Numbered from the stretch's first letter, positions 1 to 13,603 are shown. The stretch is 64,000 nt of DNA from Acidobacteriota bacterium (GCA_016715865.1 JADJXM010000033.1:116914-180913), one strand, 5' to 3'. Translations and numbers: made by a program. The notes: a model not told the origin generated them from the letters alone.

Positions 1-767
1 CCAAGATGTCGGCCGGATCCGTCGGCAAGGCGCTTGGCGGAATTCTGCTCGCGGTCTTCGCCGAGAACTATTCGATAGTCTTTTTTGTGGCTTTCGTTCT
101 TTCTATTCTGCCTCTTCTGGTCGTCGCACGTTATGTCAGGGAACCGCCCAAAGCAGACCATCAGATCGATGCGAAGGTTGACGGCAAAGAGTCGATCGAG
201 CCCACAGCGGATGTGAAGTTGCTGCCCGTTGTCATTCTCGGATTCCTGATCGCAGGCACGGCTCAGATGATCGCCAGTCTCTTTCCGCTGCTGGCGATGG
301 AATACGCAGGACTCAATGTCTCGCAGACCAGCGCTATTTACGGCATTTCAGTCTTTGCGATTGTCATCTCCGGGCCGGTCTTCGGTTGGATTTCAGATAA
401 TGTCAGCCGCAGGTTTGTTATGACGGTTCGGGGGATCGCCAACACGATCTCTTCTGTATTGTTCTTCTTTTTCCCCGGATTTGCGGGGATGACGATCGGC
501 CTGACAGTCGATTCGATGGGCAAAGCGGCGTTCCGACCCGCCTGGGGAGCGATCATGGCACAGCTCGCCGGCCAGGACCGGCAGCGACGCGCTCGCACCA
601 TGAGTTATTTGAGCCTCGGCGAAGGACTCGGCGAAACGCTTGGCCCTTTGATCGGAGGCTTTATCTGGAACACCTGGGGTGTCGGCGCGATGCTCGCTGT
701 TCGCGTTGTCATGGCCCTGATTGGCGAGGTTTATGCCTTATCTATAAGCCGTGAATTAAAAAGTTGA
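1..767 (+). CDS. MFS transporter, C-terminal part (5' end outside window)
   Basis: The reading frame is open from the left edge and ends at a TGA at 765-767, so the start lies upstream. About 250 residues are visible, with roughly seven hydrophobic segments, a charged cytoplasmic linker (residues about 45-75 of the visible part), and the MFS-like loop FGWISDNVSRRF. This fits the second half of a 12-helix major facilitator. It is a paralogue of the transporter module of the fusion protein at 3361-6378: GKAAFRPAWGAI here matches GKAAFKPTWGAI there, and both end in a helix with ALI.EVY. The substrate is unknown. The last codons and the stop lie in the heptamer repeat that begins near 759, so the natural C-terminus may have been altered by that element. 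Confidence 0.85.
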   Translation, partial: KMSAGSVGKALGGILLAVFAENYSIVFFVAFVLSILPLLVVARYVREPPKADHQIDAKVDGKESIEPTADVKLLPVVILGFLIAGTAQMIASLFPLLAMEYAGLNVSQTSAIYGISVFAIVISGPVFGWISDNVSRRFVMTVRGIANTISSVLFFFFPGFAGMTIGLTVDSMGKAAFRPAWGAIMAQLAGQDRQRRARTMSYLSLGEGLGETLGPLIGGFIWNTWGVGAMLAVRVVMALIGEVYALSISRELKS

Positions 768-856
768 AAGTTGAAAGTTTAATACAGAAATTAAATATTC
801 GATCAAAATTAAATTGGCAATGTTGATATCTCACTTTCAACTTTCAACTTTTAACT
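759..856. repeat. Heptamer hairpin element, TTGAA type
   Basis: Left arm 759-779 contains tandem AGTTGAA units; right arm 833-854 contains the complementary TTCAACT units, so the locus can fold into a long hairpin around an AT-rich centre. It fills the spacer between the MFS gene and the ATP-grasp gene. It is one member of the AGTNNNN family described in the findings. Confidence 0.85.
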
Positions 857-871
857 GATTAAGGGGATTAA

Positions 872-1714
872 ATGCGCATCTGTTTTCTGATGGAACCGCC
901 GAGAAGCAAGGATTCAGTGACTTATGAAGTCCTCAACGGACTGAAAGAGCGCGGATCAGAGGTCGAGGTTGTGACCGAACGCAGTGGGCTGATCGATCTC
1001 GAGCATTTCAAGTTCGATTATGACCTTTATCTGTTCAAGTCGCATTCACCGTTGGCCGAATCGCTGGCGGCGGCGGCTCATTATCGAGGCGCGAAGGTGC
1101 TCAATGAGTATCCGTCGACGATGAAAGTGCGCGACAAGATCCTGACCTGCACGATGCTGCTGCAGGCCGGGATTCCGACACCGCGAACTTTTGTGACTGA
1201 TTCGATCGAATCGCTGCGCTCTGTGGTTCGCGATATGCCGATCATCGTCAAACCTTATCGCGGCCGTCGTGGCCAGGGGATCGAAATCTGCATGGATGAA
1301 GCCCGGTTCGACGACCTGATCAAACGGCGCGCAGCCGAATCCGAGGCTGATGATGACGGCGGCGGCGAAGATGGAACAGCCCTTGGCGAGCGCCTGATCT
1401 TTGCTCAGGAGTACGAAGATCACGAACCCTTCGACTACAAAGCATACGCCGTCGGAGATTTTGTTCATACGATCCGTCGCGTCTTTCCAGCCAAAACGAA
1501 AGAAGAGAAGCTTGGGACCCCGGTCGAGGACGATCCGGAATTGAATGACCTGATCCGCCGATGCGGGCGTCTGTTCGGCCTTCAACTTTATGGCGTTGAC
1601 CTGATCAAGACTGCTAAAGGTTATTCAGTGATCGAAGTGAACTGCTTTCCCGGATATAAAGGCGTGCCTCAGGGTGGCAGCCGAATCGCGGACTTTATCC
1701 TGGAAAATGCATGA
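872..1714 (+). CDS. ATP-grasp ligase, RimK-like
   Basis: 280 residues with the ATP-grasp arrangement: N-terminal Rossmann-like part (1-90), a central lid with the basic stretch VKPYRGRRGQGIEI near residues 125-140, and a C-terminal metal/nucleotide site IEVNCFPGYKGVP near 250-262, where E and N of the E-x-N motif would bind magnesium. Such enzymes join a carboxylate to an amine through an acyl-phosphate. RimK relatives add amino acids to a peptide or cofactor, while others make inositol phosphates or small dipeptides. The acceptor cannot be told from sequence. A short acidic insertion (ESEADDDGGGED, near 155-166) is unusual. The gene follows the MFS gene and precedes the phytase on the same strand, but repeat 759-856 separates it from the former. 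ATG at 872 is preceded by AAGGGG. Confidence 0.75.
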   Translation: MRICFLMEPPRSKDSVTYEVLNGLKERGSEVEVVTERSGLIDLEHFKFDYDLYLFKSHSPLAESLAAAAHYRGAKVLNEYPSTMKVRDKILTCTMLLQAGIPTPRTFVTDSIESLRSVVRDMPIIVKPYRGRRGQGIEICMDEARFDDLIKRRAAESEADDDGGGEDGTALGERLIFAQEYEDHEPFDYKAYAVGDFVHTIRRVFPAKTKEEKLGTPVEDDPELNDLIRRCGRLFGLQLYGVDLIKTAKGYSVIEVNCFPGYKGVPQGGSRIADFILENA

Positions 1715-1867
1715 TCACGGAAAAAAACAATAAAAATATCGAGGTCGCTGGCAACACAAAGTGGCGATTTTGACATCTCACGACGCGTTTACTGGCCCGA
1801 CAGATTATTAGCATATTGATGACAGAAACTGTCGAGGTGAAAGAGAAAATTGGAGGACAATACTTTT

Positions 1868-3205
1868 ATGGCACACACTCTTGGTACGAGCGGAAAGAAT
1901 GAGTCGAGTTGGAAGAAGATGAAATGGTTGATGCTCTTGTTTGTAGTGATCCTGGCCTCTGCCGTGGCTTCGGACTCTGCATCCGCCCTCATGACCCAGT
2001 CAGGAATCAACGATTCCCGGATTTCGACTGACGACACGGACAAGGACAAAGATAAGGACAAGGATAAGGATAAGGATAAGAAGGATAAGAAAAATAAGAA
2101 GAAGTCGAAATCGGAAGATGACGGCGAAGGTGAAGAAGAGCAGAAAGAGGATAAGAAGAAGGAAAAATCTCCAAAGAAGGACAAGAAGGAGAAGACTTCC
2201 CCGGATGATGGCAATCGGTCTCCGAGCGTCAGCCTGAGTGTTGACGCCATCGAAGCGGTCAATGCGACAATTGAGACCGATCCGGTTCCGAATGGCGGCG
2301 ACGCTGCGGACGATCCGGCCATCTGGGTCAACAAGGCCGATCCGGATAAGAGCACGATCATCGGCACAGACAAGCAGGGCGGTCTCGCCGTTTACGATCT
2401 GGGCGGCAAACAGATTCAGTATCTGTCTGATGGGCAGATGGACAACGTCGACCTGCGTGACGGATTCAAACTCGGCGAGGGGTCAGTTGCTCTGGTCACG
2501 GCCGGAAACCGGGCAGACAATTCGATCGCCATTTACAAGGTCAATCCCGAAACGCGGATGCTTGAAAATGTCGCCGCTCGCAAGATCACGCACAATGTCA
2601 AGGTCTATGGCTCGTGCATGTATCGCAGCGCCAAGACCGATCAGCTCTATTATTTCGCGACCAGCAAGTCCGGTGAGGTCGAGCAATGGCAATTGTTCGA
2701 CAACGGCTCCGGTAAGGTCGATGCGAAGAAGGTCAGAAATTTCAAGGTCGGTCAAGTGGTTGAAGGTTGCGTCGTCGATGATGAACTCGGCTATTTTTAC
2801 GTCAGCGAAGAGCCGGTCGGAATCTGGAAATACGGCGCCGAACCTGAAACCGGCGATTCGCGAACTCAGGTCGCCAAAGTCGGTGATGGTCATCTGGTTG
2901 CCGATGTCGAGGGACTGGCCATCGCTTATGGCAAGGATGGAACCGGGTACCTGATCGCTTCCAGCCAGGGCAATCATTCCTTCGTCGTCTTTCGCCGCGA
3001 GGGTAACAATGAATACGTCAAGAAGTTTCGCGTTGCGGCCAGCGACAAGGTTGACGGCGCCGAGGAGACCGACGGCATTGATGTTACAATGACTCCTCTC
3101 GGCACGGCTTTTCCGCAGGGTGTTTTCGTCGTTCAGGACGGATTCAACGATCGCGGGAACCAGAATTTCAAGCTTGTGCCATTCGAGGCGATCTTTAAGC
3201 CTTAG
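1868..3205 (+). CDS. Secreted beta-propeller 3-phytase
   Basis: Predicted exported enzyme of the Bacillus-type beta-propeller phytase family, which releases phosphate from calcium phytate outside the cytoplasm. A TTG at 1850 is also open, but ATG at 1868 is preferred because GGAGGA lies about 10 bases upstream and the encoded start then gives a basic n-region and a hydrophobic segment (MLLFVVILASAVA). Residues about 55-120 are a highly charged Lys/Asp/Glu linker with tandem DK dipeptides. The catalytic propeller follows from about residue 135, with family-typical stretches DPVPNGGDAADDPAIWVN, GTDKQGGLAVYDL, NVDLRDGF, GNRADNSIAIY, VEGCVVDDE, SSQGNHSFVVF and DGIDVT near the C-terminus. These acidic residues would bind calcium and phosphate. 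The charged linker is not part of the usual enzyme and may anchor or space it. Confidence 0.92.
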   Translation: MAHTLGTSGKNESSWKKMKWLMLLFVVILASAVASDSASALMTQSGINDSRISTDDTDKDKDKDKDKDKDKKDKKNKKKSKSEDDGEGEEEQKEDKKKEKSPKKDKKEKTSPDDGNRSPSVSLSVDAIEAVNATIETDPVPNGGDAADDPAIWVNKADPDKSTIIGTDKQGGLAVYDLGGKQIQYLSDGQMDNVDLRDGFKLGEGSVALVTAGNRADNSIAIYKVNPETRMLENVAARKITHNVKVYGSCMYRSAKTDQLYYFATSKSGEVEQWQLFDNGSGKVDAKKVRNFKVGQVVEGCVVDDELGYFYVSEEPVGIWKYGAEPETGDSRTQVAKVGDGHLVADVEGLAIAYGKDGTGYLIASSQGNHSFVVFRREGNNEYVKKFRVAASDKVDGAEETDGIDVTMTPLGTAFPQGVFVVQDGFNDRGNQNFKLVPFEAIFKP

Positions 3206-3360
3206 CCCGGATGCGCAGAACAAATGCAGGAAAGAAGCAGGGGATCGTGAATCGTGCGTAAACTCGCCGGTTCCGATCCCTGATCGCATATCCAGATATC
3301 ACTTGCACTTTACCTGTCTGATCTCCTCACTTAATTTGAAAACCTTGCGAGGACCGACAT

Positions 3361-6378
<3,018 letters not shown>

Positions 6379-6379
6379 T

Positions 6380-7577
<1,198 letters not shown>

Positions 7578-7580
7578 AAG

Positions 7581-7718
7581 AAAAGTAGAAGGTGGGCAGT
7601 GGGCAGTTGGCAGTAAAAAGTATGAAATGGCCATGTCTTCTAACTTTCTACTTTCCACTGCCCACTGCCCACTGCCTGCTGCTAACTGCCTGCTGCCAAC
7701 TGCCAAACTGGTAACTGC
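7581..7718. repeat. Heptamer hairpin element with conserved core
   Basis: Left arm AGTGGGC-AGTTGGC-AGTAAAA, core 7620-7642 (GTATGAAATGGCCATGTCTTC), right arm ACTTTCT, ACTTTCC, ACTGCCC, ACTGCCC and variants. It begins three bases upstream of the DapA-family start codon (minus strand) and fills most of the divergent spacer to the ECF sigma gene. Confidence 0.9.
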
Positions 7719-7807
7719 TCAATTTGAAGCGTATAATCCGACACGACAATACCATTGTTTCTTCAGTCACGAAAGAAGTAGCCACAGCCTGCGATGAGGG
7801 AAATCAT

Positions 7808-8401
7808 ATGACGTCCTCTGCCGCGAACGTGACGCGACTGCTGCTGGATTGGCGTAATGGCGACCAGCATGCTCTGGATGCGCTGATGCCGCTGGTCTAC
7901 GACGAGCTGCGCACGATTGCAAAACGTTACATGAGTCGTGAACGATCGGGCCATACCTTGCAGACCGGAGCGCTGATCAATGAAGCCTACTTGCGTCTGG
8001 TCGACAAACAGGATGTTGTGTGGCAGAACCGGACCCATTTTTTTGCAATTGCAGCGCGGATCATGCGTAATCTGCTGGTCGATCACGCGCGAGCGAAGCA
8101 GATGGCAAAGCGTGGCGGCGGAGCGTTACAGGTTTCGCTTAACGAAGCACTGGTTGGGGGTGATCCGGAAGTCACCGTTGATTTGCTGGCGCTCGATCAG
8201 GCGCTCAGCCGGCTGTCTGAAGTTGACGAGCGAAAATGCCGGATCATCGAGTTGCGGTTTTTTGGCGGCCTGAGTGCGGAGGAGACTGCCGAGGCGCTCG
8301 GACTGTCCGAGATCACGATCAAGCGCGAATGGCTCAAAGCCAGGGCCTGGTTGTTTCGAGAATTGAGCGGCGCCGAGGCAGTTCATGGCGAAGAGGAGTG
8401 A
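7808..8401 (+). CDS. ECF-type RNA polymerase sigma factor
   Basis: 198 residues with sigma region 2 (LRTIAKRYMSRE, INEAYLRLVD, ARIMRNLLVDHARAK, residues about 35-105) and region 4 helix-turn-helix (RIIELRFFGGLSAEETAEAL and LSEITIKREW, about 140-185). This is the subfamily found in Acidobacteria and Planctomycetes next to membrane Ser/Thr kinases. ATG at 7808 is preferred over TTG 7724: GAGGG lies 7-11 bases upstream and the family begins close to this point. It ends 6 bases before the kinase gene, so the two are almost certainly one transcript. Inference: the kinase, rather than a classical anti-sigma, controls this sigma. Confidence 0.9.
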   Translation: MTSSAANVTRLLLDWRNGDQHALDALMPLVYDELRTIAKRYMSRERSGHTLQTGALINEAYLRLVDKQDVVWQNRTHFFAIAARIMRNLLVDHARAKQMAKRGGGALQVSLNEALVGGDPEVTVDLLALDQALSRLSEVDERKCRIIELRFFGGLSAEETAEALGLSEITIKREWLKARAWLFRELSGAEAVHGEEE

Positions 8402-8407
8402 TGCCGG

Positions 8408-11029
8408 ATGAATCCCAGTCGCTGGCAGAAGATCGATCGTTTGTTGGATGCAGCCATGGATCGTCCGCCGAGTGAGCGCGCGGCATTTCTGCTTGAGGCC
8501 TGCGAGGGTGACAACGATCTGCGGCATGAAGTTGAATCGCTGCTGGATGCGCACGACCGGTCAGGGACATTCATCGAACAGTCTCCGTCATCTTCGATGG
8601 CCGCGGAACTGCTTGGCGAAAGCGGCGAAAGAGATCCTCAGCGGATGATTGGTCGCACGCTTGGCCATTATCAACTCCGCTCCATGCTCGGGGCCGGTGG
8701 CATGGGCGAAGTATATGCTGCGAAGGACCTGAATTTGGGTCGCGAGGTCGCCGTCAAGGTTCTGCCTCCGCATCTGGCCGCTCATCCTGAAGCCCTCTCG
8801 AGATTCCGGCGCGAAGCCATGGCTGTTGCCGCCCTCTCGCATCCGAATATTCTGGCCATTCATGATTTCGGCACCGAGACAGGCGTAACTTATGCCGTCA
8901 TGGAACTGCTTAAGGGAGAGACGCTGCGCGACCGTATCATTCGCTCTCCGCTGCCATGGCGAGAAGCGGTCGATATCTGTCTTGCAATCGCGGACGGCCT
9001 TTCATCCACGCATGCAAAAGGGATTATCCATCGCGATATCAAACCCGAGAATATCTTTTTGACTGAGAGCGGTGGCGTCAAGATCCTCGATTTCGGCATT
9101 GCGAGGGTCGTTTCCGGCGATTCATACCAGCGCGAGACTCTGCTCAACGATCAGATTCAGACGACGCGGCCCGGCACTTTGATGGGGACTATCGGCTATA
9201 TGTCACCCGAACAGGTCCGCGGTGAAATTGCCGACGCTCCGAGTGATATTTTCTCGCTCGGCTGCATGCTGGCCGAAATGCTGACCGGCAAAAAACCCTT
9301 CCTCCGATCGACTGCCGCTGAAACGATGGCCGCCATCCTGCGCGATGAACTGCCGGAGTTGTCACTTACGGAGAAGGCCGCACCGGCTGACCTCGATCGG
9401 GTCATTCGAAAATGTCTGCGAAAAAATCCTGCCGAGCGCTACCAGTCTGCTGAGGATCTGGCAATTGATCTCAAAGACCTGATCAGTAACACCGCCACGA
9501 TAATGCACCAGCTTCCTCAACCCGGGCAGCGGGCTGAGGCTCGCATCTCCTCGCGAAAACCCGCATGGATCGTCGCGATCATCGCACTCGTCGTTGCGCT
9601 GAGCCTGGCAGGCCTGGCAGCCTGGCGTTATTTTTCAACACCTGCGGATATCACATCGATCGCAGTCATGCCGTTCGTCAATGCCGATGCCGACCCTGAG
9701 ATAGAGTATTTATGCGATGGCGTGACTGAGCAAGTCATTGGCGCACTTTCGCAGGTCCCGAAAATGCGTGTCCTCGCCAAAAGCACTGTTGCACGCTACA
9801 AGGATAAGCCACTCGACCCACTGACGATTGGTCGCGAACTGCGAGTCATGGCCGTACTCATGGGAAATCTCAGACGCGCCGGCAATGACATGGCTGTTTC
9901 AGCCGAACTGGTCAACGTAGCTGACGGTTCACTGCTATGGAAAGACCAGTACCTGATTCCCCTGACAGATGTTGCTTCCACACAGAGCGTTATAATCAGG
10001 GCGATTTCCAGCAGGCTCGGACTCACCTCAACTTCCGATCAGCAACAGCGTCTCGATCGCAACAGCTCGCGAAATTCGGAATCTTATCAGCTCTATTTGA
10101 AGGGAGTCTATTTCATACAGCAGGAAAGTGAAGAGGACGGGATGAAGGGGGTCAAACTGCTTGAAGATGCCATACGGCAAGATCCAACCAACGCTATGGC
10201 TTATGCCGGACTGGCGCAGGGTTACTTCAACCTCTCGAACGTTTATATGCCGCCCGCCGTCGCCATGCCGAAAGCGAGAGCGGCTGCCGGCAAGGCTCTT
10301 GAACTTGACTCGACCCTGGCTGATGCGCACGCGATTCTCGCTGTCGTCAAATCTCATTACGACTATGATTGGATTGCCGCGGAAACCTCATATCGTCGAG
10401 CCCTCGAATTGAATCCGAACAACGCGTTCGCTCACAATATGTATGGTTATTTTCTGACCGCAATGGGGCGAACCGAAGAGGCGATAGTTGAATATAGGAT
10501 CTCGGCTGAACTCGATCCGCTTTCGCCCAGTACGACTGTCGCATGGCCATATTATTTTGCCCCGTCCCCGAAACGCCGGTTCGATAAAGCTGCACACGAG
10601 TTACGCCAACTTATCAGATACAATCCGGATTTTCCCGCCGCACACGGGTTGCTTGGGCTCGTTCTGGCAGAACAGAAGAACTATGACGAATCAGTCAAAG
10701 AACTCCGTATGGCGCTCAAAATCGCCGATTCACCATGGTTTCTGGCAGGCATCGGTTATGTCCAGGGAAGATCAGGCAAACCCGATGATGCCGATCAAAC
10801 GCTGACAGCGCTTAAACTGCGCGAAAAAGACGATCACGTTCAGACACTCAGTTTCGCATACCTTTATGCCGGTTTGGACGACAGTGCTCAGGCGATCGAC
10901 TGGCTCGAAAAAGCATTTGAGAGTCATGAAGAAGAAGTGATATTGATAAATGTCGATCCGAAATTTGATCGGCTCCGCGGAGATCCCCGATTCCAGGCAC
11001 TCGTCCAGAAGATGCGATTTGGATTTTAG
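8408..11029 (+). CDS. Membrane Ser/Thr protein kinase with TPR tail
   Basis: 873 residues. A short N-terminal helical region (1-75) typical of sigma-linked kinases is followed by a complete kinase domain at about 80-350: LGAGGMGEVY glycine loop, VAVKVL lysine, HRDIKPEN catalytic loop and DFG in ILDFGIARV, so it should be active. One membrane helix follows near 395-415 (WIVAIIALVVALSLAGLAAW). Next comes a region like the FlgO/adenylate-cyclase-associated domain (IAVMPFVNADAD to SLLWKDQY, about 418-520), then at least five TPR repeats to the C-terminus. The kinase is cytoplasmic and the TPR part lies outside the membrane. Co-transcribed with the ECF sigma; likely signals envelope state to it. 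Contrast with the pseudokinase at 3361-6378. Confidence 0.92.
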   Translation: MNPSRWQKIDRLLDAAMDRPPSERAAFLLEACEGDNDLRHEVESLLDAHDRSGTFIEQSPSSSMAAELLGESGERDPQRMIGRTLGHYQLRSMLGAGGMGEVYAAKDLNLGREVAVKVLPPHLAAHPEALSRFRREAMAVAALSHPNILAIHDFGTETGVTYAVMELLKGETLRDRIIRSPLPWREAVDICLAIADGLSSTHAKGIIHRDIKPENIFLTESGGVKILDFGIARVVSGDSYQRETLLNDQIQTTRPGTLMGTIGYMSPEQVRGEIADAPSDIFSLGCMLAEMLTGKKPFLRSTAAETMAAILRDELPELSLTEKAAPADLDRVIRKCLRKNPAERYQSAEDLAIDLKDLISNTATIMHQLPQPGQRAEARISSRKPAWIVAIIALVVALSLAGLAAWRYFSTPADITSIAVMPFVNADADPEIEYLCDGVTEQVIGALSQVPKMRVLAKSTVARYKDKPLDPLTIGRELRVMAVLMGNLRRAGNDMAVSAELVNVADGSLLWKDQYLIPLTDVASTQSVIIRAISSRLGLTSTSDQQQRLDRNSSRNSESYQLYLKGVYFIQQESEEDGMKGVKLLEDAIRQDPTNAMAYAGLAQGYFNLSNVYMPPAVAMPKARAAAGKALELDSTLADAHAILAVVKSHYDYDWIAAETSYRRALELNPNNAFAHNMYGYFLTAMGRTEEAIVEYRISAELDPLSPSTTVAWPYYFAPSPKRRFDKAAHELRQLIRYNPDFPAAHGLLGLVLAEQKNYDESVKELRMALKIADSPWFLAGIGYVQGRSGKPDDADQTLTALKLREKDDHVQTLSFAYLYAGLDDSAQAIDWLEKAFESHEEEVILINVDPKFDRLRGDPRFQALVQKMRFGF

Positions 11030-11062
11030 TGGGGGGAGCAGTTACAACTGGAAAATACTCTT

Positions 11063-12436
11063 CTATTTTCTCTTCCACAATGCGCAGGCGAAGAAGCCTT
11101 CAGTCCCGTGGCGGTGAGGGAAGGTTCGCGCGCCGAACTGCGAAGTCAGCAGAGGCTCCGGGTCGATTCCAAGTTCGAACAGGCGCTCGCGTGTCATGTC
11201 CCTGTATTCCGGATGAGATCCTCTGAGATCGGCGACCACCTCTTCGCCTTCTTCCGGTTCCGTCGAACAGACTGAATAGACAAGCAGTCCGCCCGGACGC
11301 ACCATCCGATCGGCCTCGGCGATCAGTTTTCGCTGCAACCGCGACAGCTCGGCGATCTTGTTTTCGGTCGTGCGCCATTTTATCTCGGGATGACGCTGGA
11401 GCGTACCAAGCCCTGAACACGGAGCATCCAGCAGCGCCAGATCGAAGGACTCCGGGGGGAAGGGCAGGGTCTGAGTCGCATCCAGCTGAACGAAATCGAT
11501 CCGGTCTATGCCCAGGCGCTCGCTCAACTCTTTCATAGTTCGCAATCGGTGAGGGTGCAGTTCGCAGGCCGTGATCGTCGATTTCCCGGGCAGCAGCGTC
11601 GCGGCCAATGTAGTCTTGCTTCCCGGAGCGGCGCACAGATCGATCATTCTCAAACCATCTGTTTCAGACATCGGGCGATTGGCGCAGAGGTGCGCGACGA
11701 GCTGCGATGCCTCATCCTGAAGGTAGAGCCATCCCTTTCGCACCGGTTCCGAGTTCGCCGGGAGAGCGCCTTTTGCGACGATCACGGCGCCGGGCGCGAT
11801 CGCGGAATCCCGCGTCAGGATGCCGTGATCGGCCAGCCATGAGCGGGTCATTGATTCAGGCCTGCGTCGATCGTTGAATCGAAAGGCCTGGCGCGGCGCC
11901 GTATTGTCGGCCAGAGCCAGCTCACGCGCTTCATCATAACCATATCTCCCGATCCATCGTTCGAGCAGCCAGGCCGGATGTGATGTCTCAATGCACAGCA
12001 GTTCGAGCGGATCCCTGATCGATTGCCTGAGGTCGACCGGGCCTTCGCGCTGTGCCGATCGCAGCACAGCGTTGACCAGCGGAGCGGCACTCTGCTTCCT
12101 CTTCAGCTTGACCAGATTGACAGATTCGTTGATCGCGGCGTGAGGTGGAATTCGAGAGAGGAAGCGCAGTTGATAGAGCCCCAGACGGAGCGCGATCGTG
12201 ACCTCGATGTCGAGTTTCGCGGGGCCCCGCCGGGAATACCGTTCGATCAGATAATCGAGCAGGCTCTGCCGGCGCAGCACGCCCAGTGTCAGCTCCTGCA
12301 GCAGTCCGTGATCTTCCCGCGAGAGATTTTCATAACGGCCCGACGCGAGCAGGTTGGACGCGAACGCATCCTCAGTCGCGACGCGATGCAGTATTTCGAA
12401 TGCCGCCTGTCGTGCGATCGATACGGTGGCGCTCAA
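11063..12436 (-). CDS. rsmB: 16S rRNA m5C967 methyltransferase RsmB
   Basis: 457 residues. N-terminal NusB-like RNA-binding domain (about 1-135, RQAAFEILHRV) and C-terminal SAM-dependent methyltransferase. The SAM site is DLCAAPGSKTTLAA, and the two catalytic cysteines are in DAPCSGLG and in YSVCSTEPEE, both at expected positions. It methylates cytosine 967 of 16S rRNA. It begins 4 bases after the fmt stop, giving the common fmt-rsmB order, and is the last gene of that minus-strand group. Confidence 0.95.
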   Translation of the reverse strand: MSATVSIARQAAFEILHRVATEDAFASNLLASGRYENLSREDHGLLQELTLGVLRRQSLLDYLIERYSRRGPAKLDIEVTIALRLGLYQLRFLSRIPPHAAINESVNLVKLKRKQSAAPLVNAVLRSAQREGPVDLRQSIRDPLELLCIETSHPAWLLERWIGRYGYDEARELALADNTAPRQAFRFNDRRRPESMTRSWLADHGILTRDSAIAPGAVIVAKGALPANSEPVRKGWLYLQDEASQLVAHLCANRPMSETDGLRMIDLCAAPGSKTTLAATLLPGKSTITACELHPHRLRTMKELSERLGIDRIDFVQLDATQTLPFPPESFDLALLDAPCSGLGTLQRHPEIKWRTTENKIAELSRLQRKLIAEADRMVRPGGLLVYSVCSTEPEEGEEVVADLRGSHPEYRDMTRERLFELGIDPEPLLTSQFGARTFPHRHGTEGFFACALWKRK

Positions 12437-12440
12437 TGCT

Positions 12441-13382
12441 TCACTCTCCGAATCTCATGCCAGTGGTCAGCCTGACCCCGTTCAGAAAATCGCGAACCGC
12501 CATCGGTCGCTTGCCGGCCGGCTGTACTTCCGAGACTCGCAAGAGCGTTCCTCCATTGCAGGCGACTGCAAAATAATCCTTGCTGGTTTCAACAATTGTC
12601 CCGGGATGCTCGGTCGTCGAGCCCACACCTGCCGACGCTTTGATGACCTCGATTTTCTGCCCGTTCAGGAAGGTGTGAGAGCCGGGAAACGGCGCGAATC
12701 CGCGTATGCGGTTGACGATTTCGCTTGCCTTCAGATTCCAGTCGACCAGACCGTCCTCGCGTTTGAGAATCGGAGCAGAGCTCGCCTCTGCGTCGTTCTG
12801 TCGCTGTGGCGTCAGTGCTCCGCGTTCCAGCTTTTCGAGCGTCTCGATGAGCAGCGCGGCTCCGAGTTCGGCCAGACGCGGAGTCAGCTCAAGGGCCGTT
12901 TCCGTCTCGCCGATCGGCGTCGAGCCTTGCAGCAGGACTGCTCCCGTATCCATCCCGGCATCCATCTGCATGATCGTCACTCCGGTCTCACGCTCGCCGT
13001 GGACGATCGCCCAGTTGATCGGCGCCGCCCCCCGATACTTTGGCAGCAGGGATGAGTGAACGTTGATGCAACCCAATCGCGGCGCTTCCAGCATCCAACC
13101 GGGCAGGATCTTTCCATATGCCGCGACGACACAGGCATCGACGCTTTTGAGCAACGGCTCGAACTGCTCACGCGCCTCCGCCGTCCGTATCTTTTCAGGC
13201 TGCATGACCCTCAAACCATGCTCCAGCGCCAGCAATTTGACCGGCGGAGGAGTGATCACCTGCCTGCGCCCGACAGGTCGATCCGGTTGCGTGATGACGG
13301 CCTGAATTTCATGGCCCGCTTCGATCAGTTTTTTTAACGATGGAACGGCGAACTCCGGCGTCCCCATAAATATGAGTTTCAT
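12441..13382 (-). CDS. fmt: Methionyl-tRNA formyltransferase
   Basis: Formylates initiator Met-tRNA using 10-formyl-tetrahydrofolate. 313 residues from ATG 13382 (MKLIFMGTPEFAVPSL); five extra codons upstream are possible but the family starts at MKLIFMGT. The formyl-transfer motif NVHSSLLPKYRGAAPINW is present near residue 105, followed by GVTIMQMDAGMDTG. The C-terminal tRNA-binding domain begins around 205. Directly upstream of rsmB; def is 1.1 kb further upstream on the same strand, so the usual def-fmt pair is separated by ssb and a small gene. Confidence 0.96.
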   Translation of the reverse strand: MKLIFMGTPEFAVPSLKKLIEAGHEIQAVITQPDRPVGRRQVITPPPVKLLALEHGLRVMQPEKIRTAEAREQFEPLLKSVDACVVAAYGKILPGWMLEAPRLGCINVHSSLLPKYRGAAPINWAIVHGERETGVTIMQMDAGMDTGAVLLQGSTPIGETETALELTPRLAELGAALLIETLEKLERGALTPQRQNDAEASSAPILKREDGLVDWNLKASEIVNRIRGFAPFPGSHTFLNGQKIEVIKASAGVGSTTEHPGTIVETSKDYFAVACNGGTLLRVSEVQPAGKRPMAVRDFLNGVRLTTGMRFGE

Positions 13383-13400
13383 AACTTGTCTAATCATAAC

Positions 13401-13507
13401 GCATGGAGCACCGACTTCAGTCGGGTTTTCTCAATTTCAATTTGCATCTTTGTAAAGAAAATAACCTTATAGTCAAGCAAGACCCGACTGAAGTCGGTAC
13501 TCCATGC
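13401..13507. repeat. Paired-palindrome repeat (MITE/REP-like)
   Basis: Left arm 13401-13429 (GCATGGAGCACCGACTTCAG then TCGGGTTTT) and right arm 13479-13507 are near-perfect inverted copies. Each arm holds a smaller palindrome CCGACTTCAGTCGG, so two small hairpins or one long one can form. A relative with the same outer sequence is at 47164-47250. It lies just upstream of fmt. Confidence 0.88.
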
Positions 13508-13559
13508 ACTTCATGCAAAAATGCCGGAAGGGCGATCTTTCGACCGCGCTTCCGGCTTA

Positions 13560-13591
<32 letters not shown>

Positions 13592-13603
13592 CCCACTAAA
13601 AGA

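Noticed and set aside
1789..2373. Ser/Leu/Phe-rich minus-strand frame
   Set aside because: Antisense of the Lys/Asp linker of the phytase; repeat translation, not a protein.
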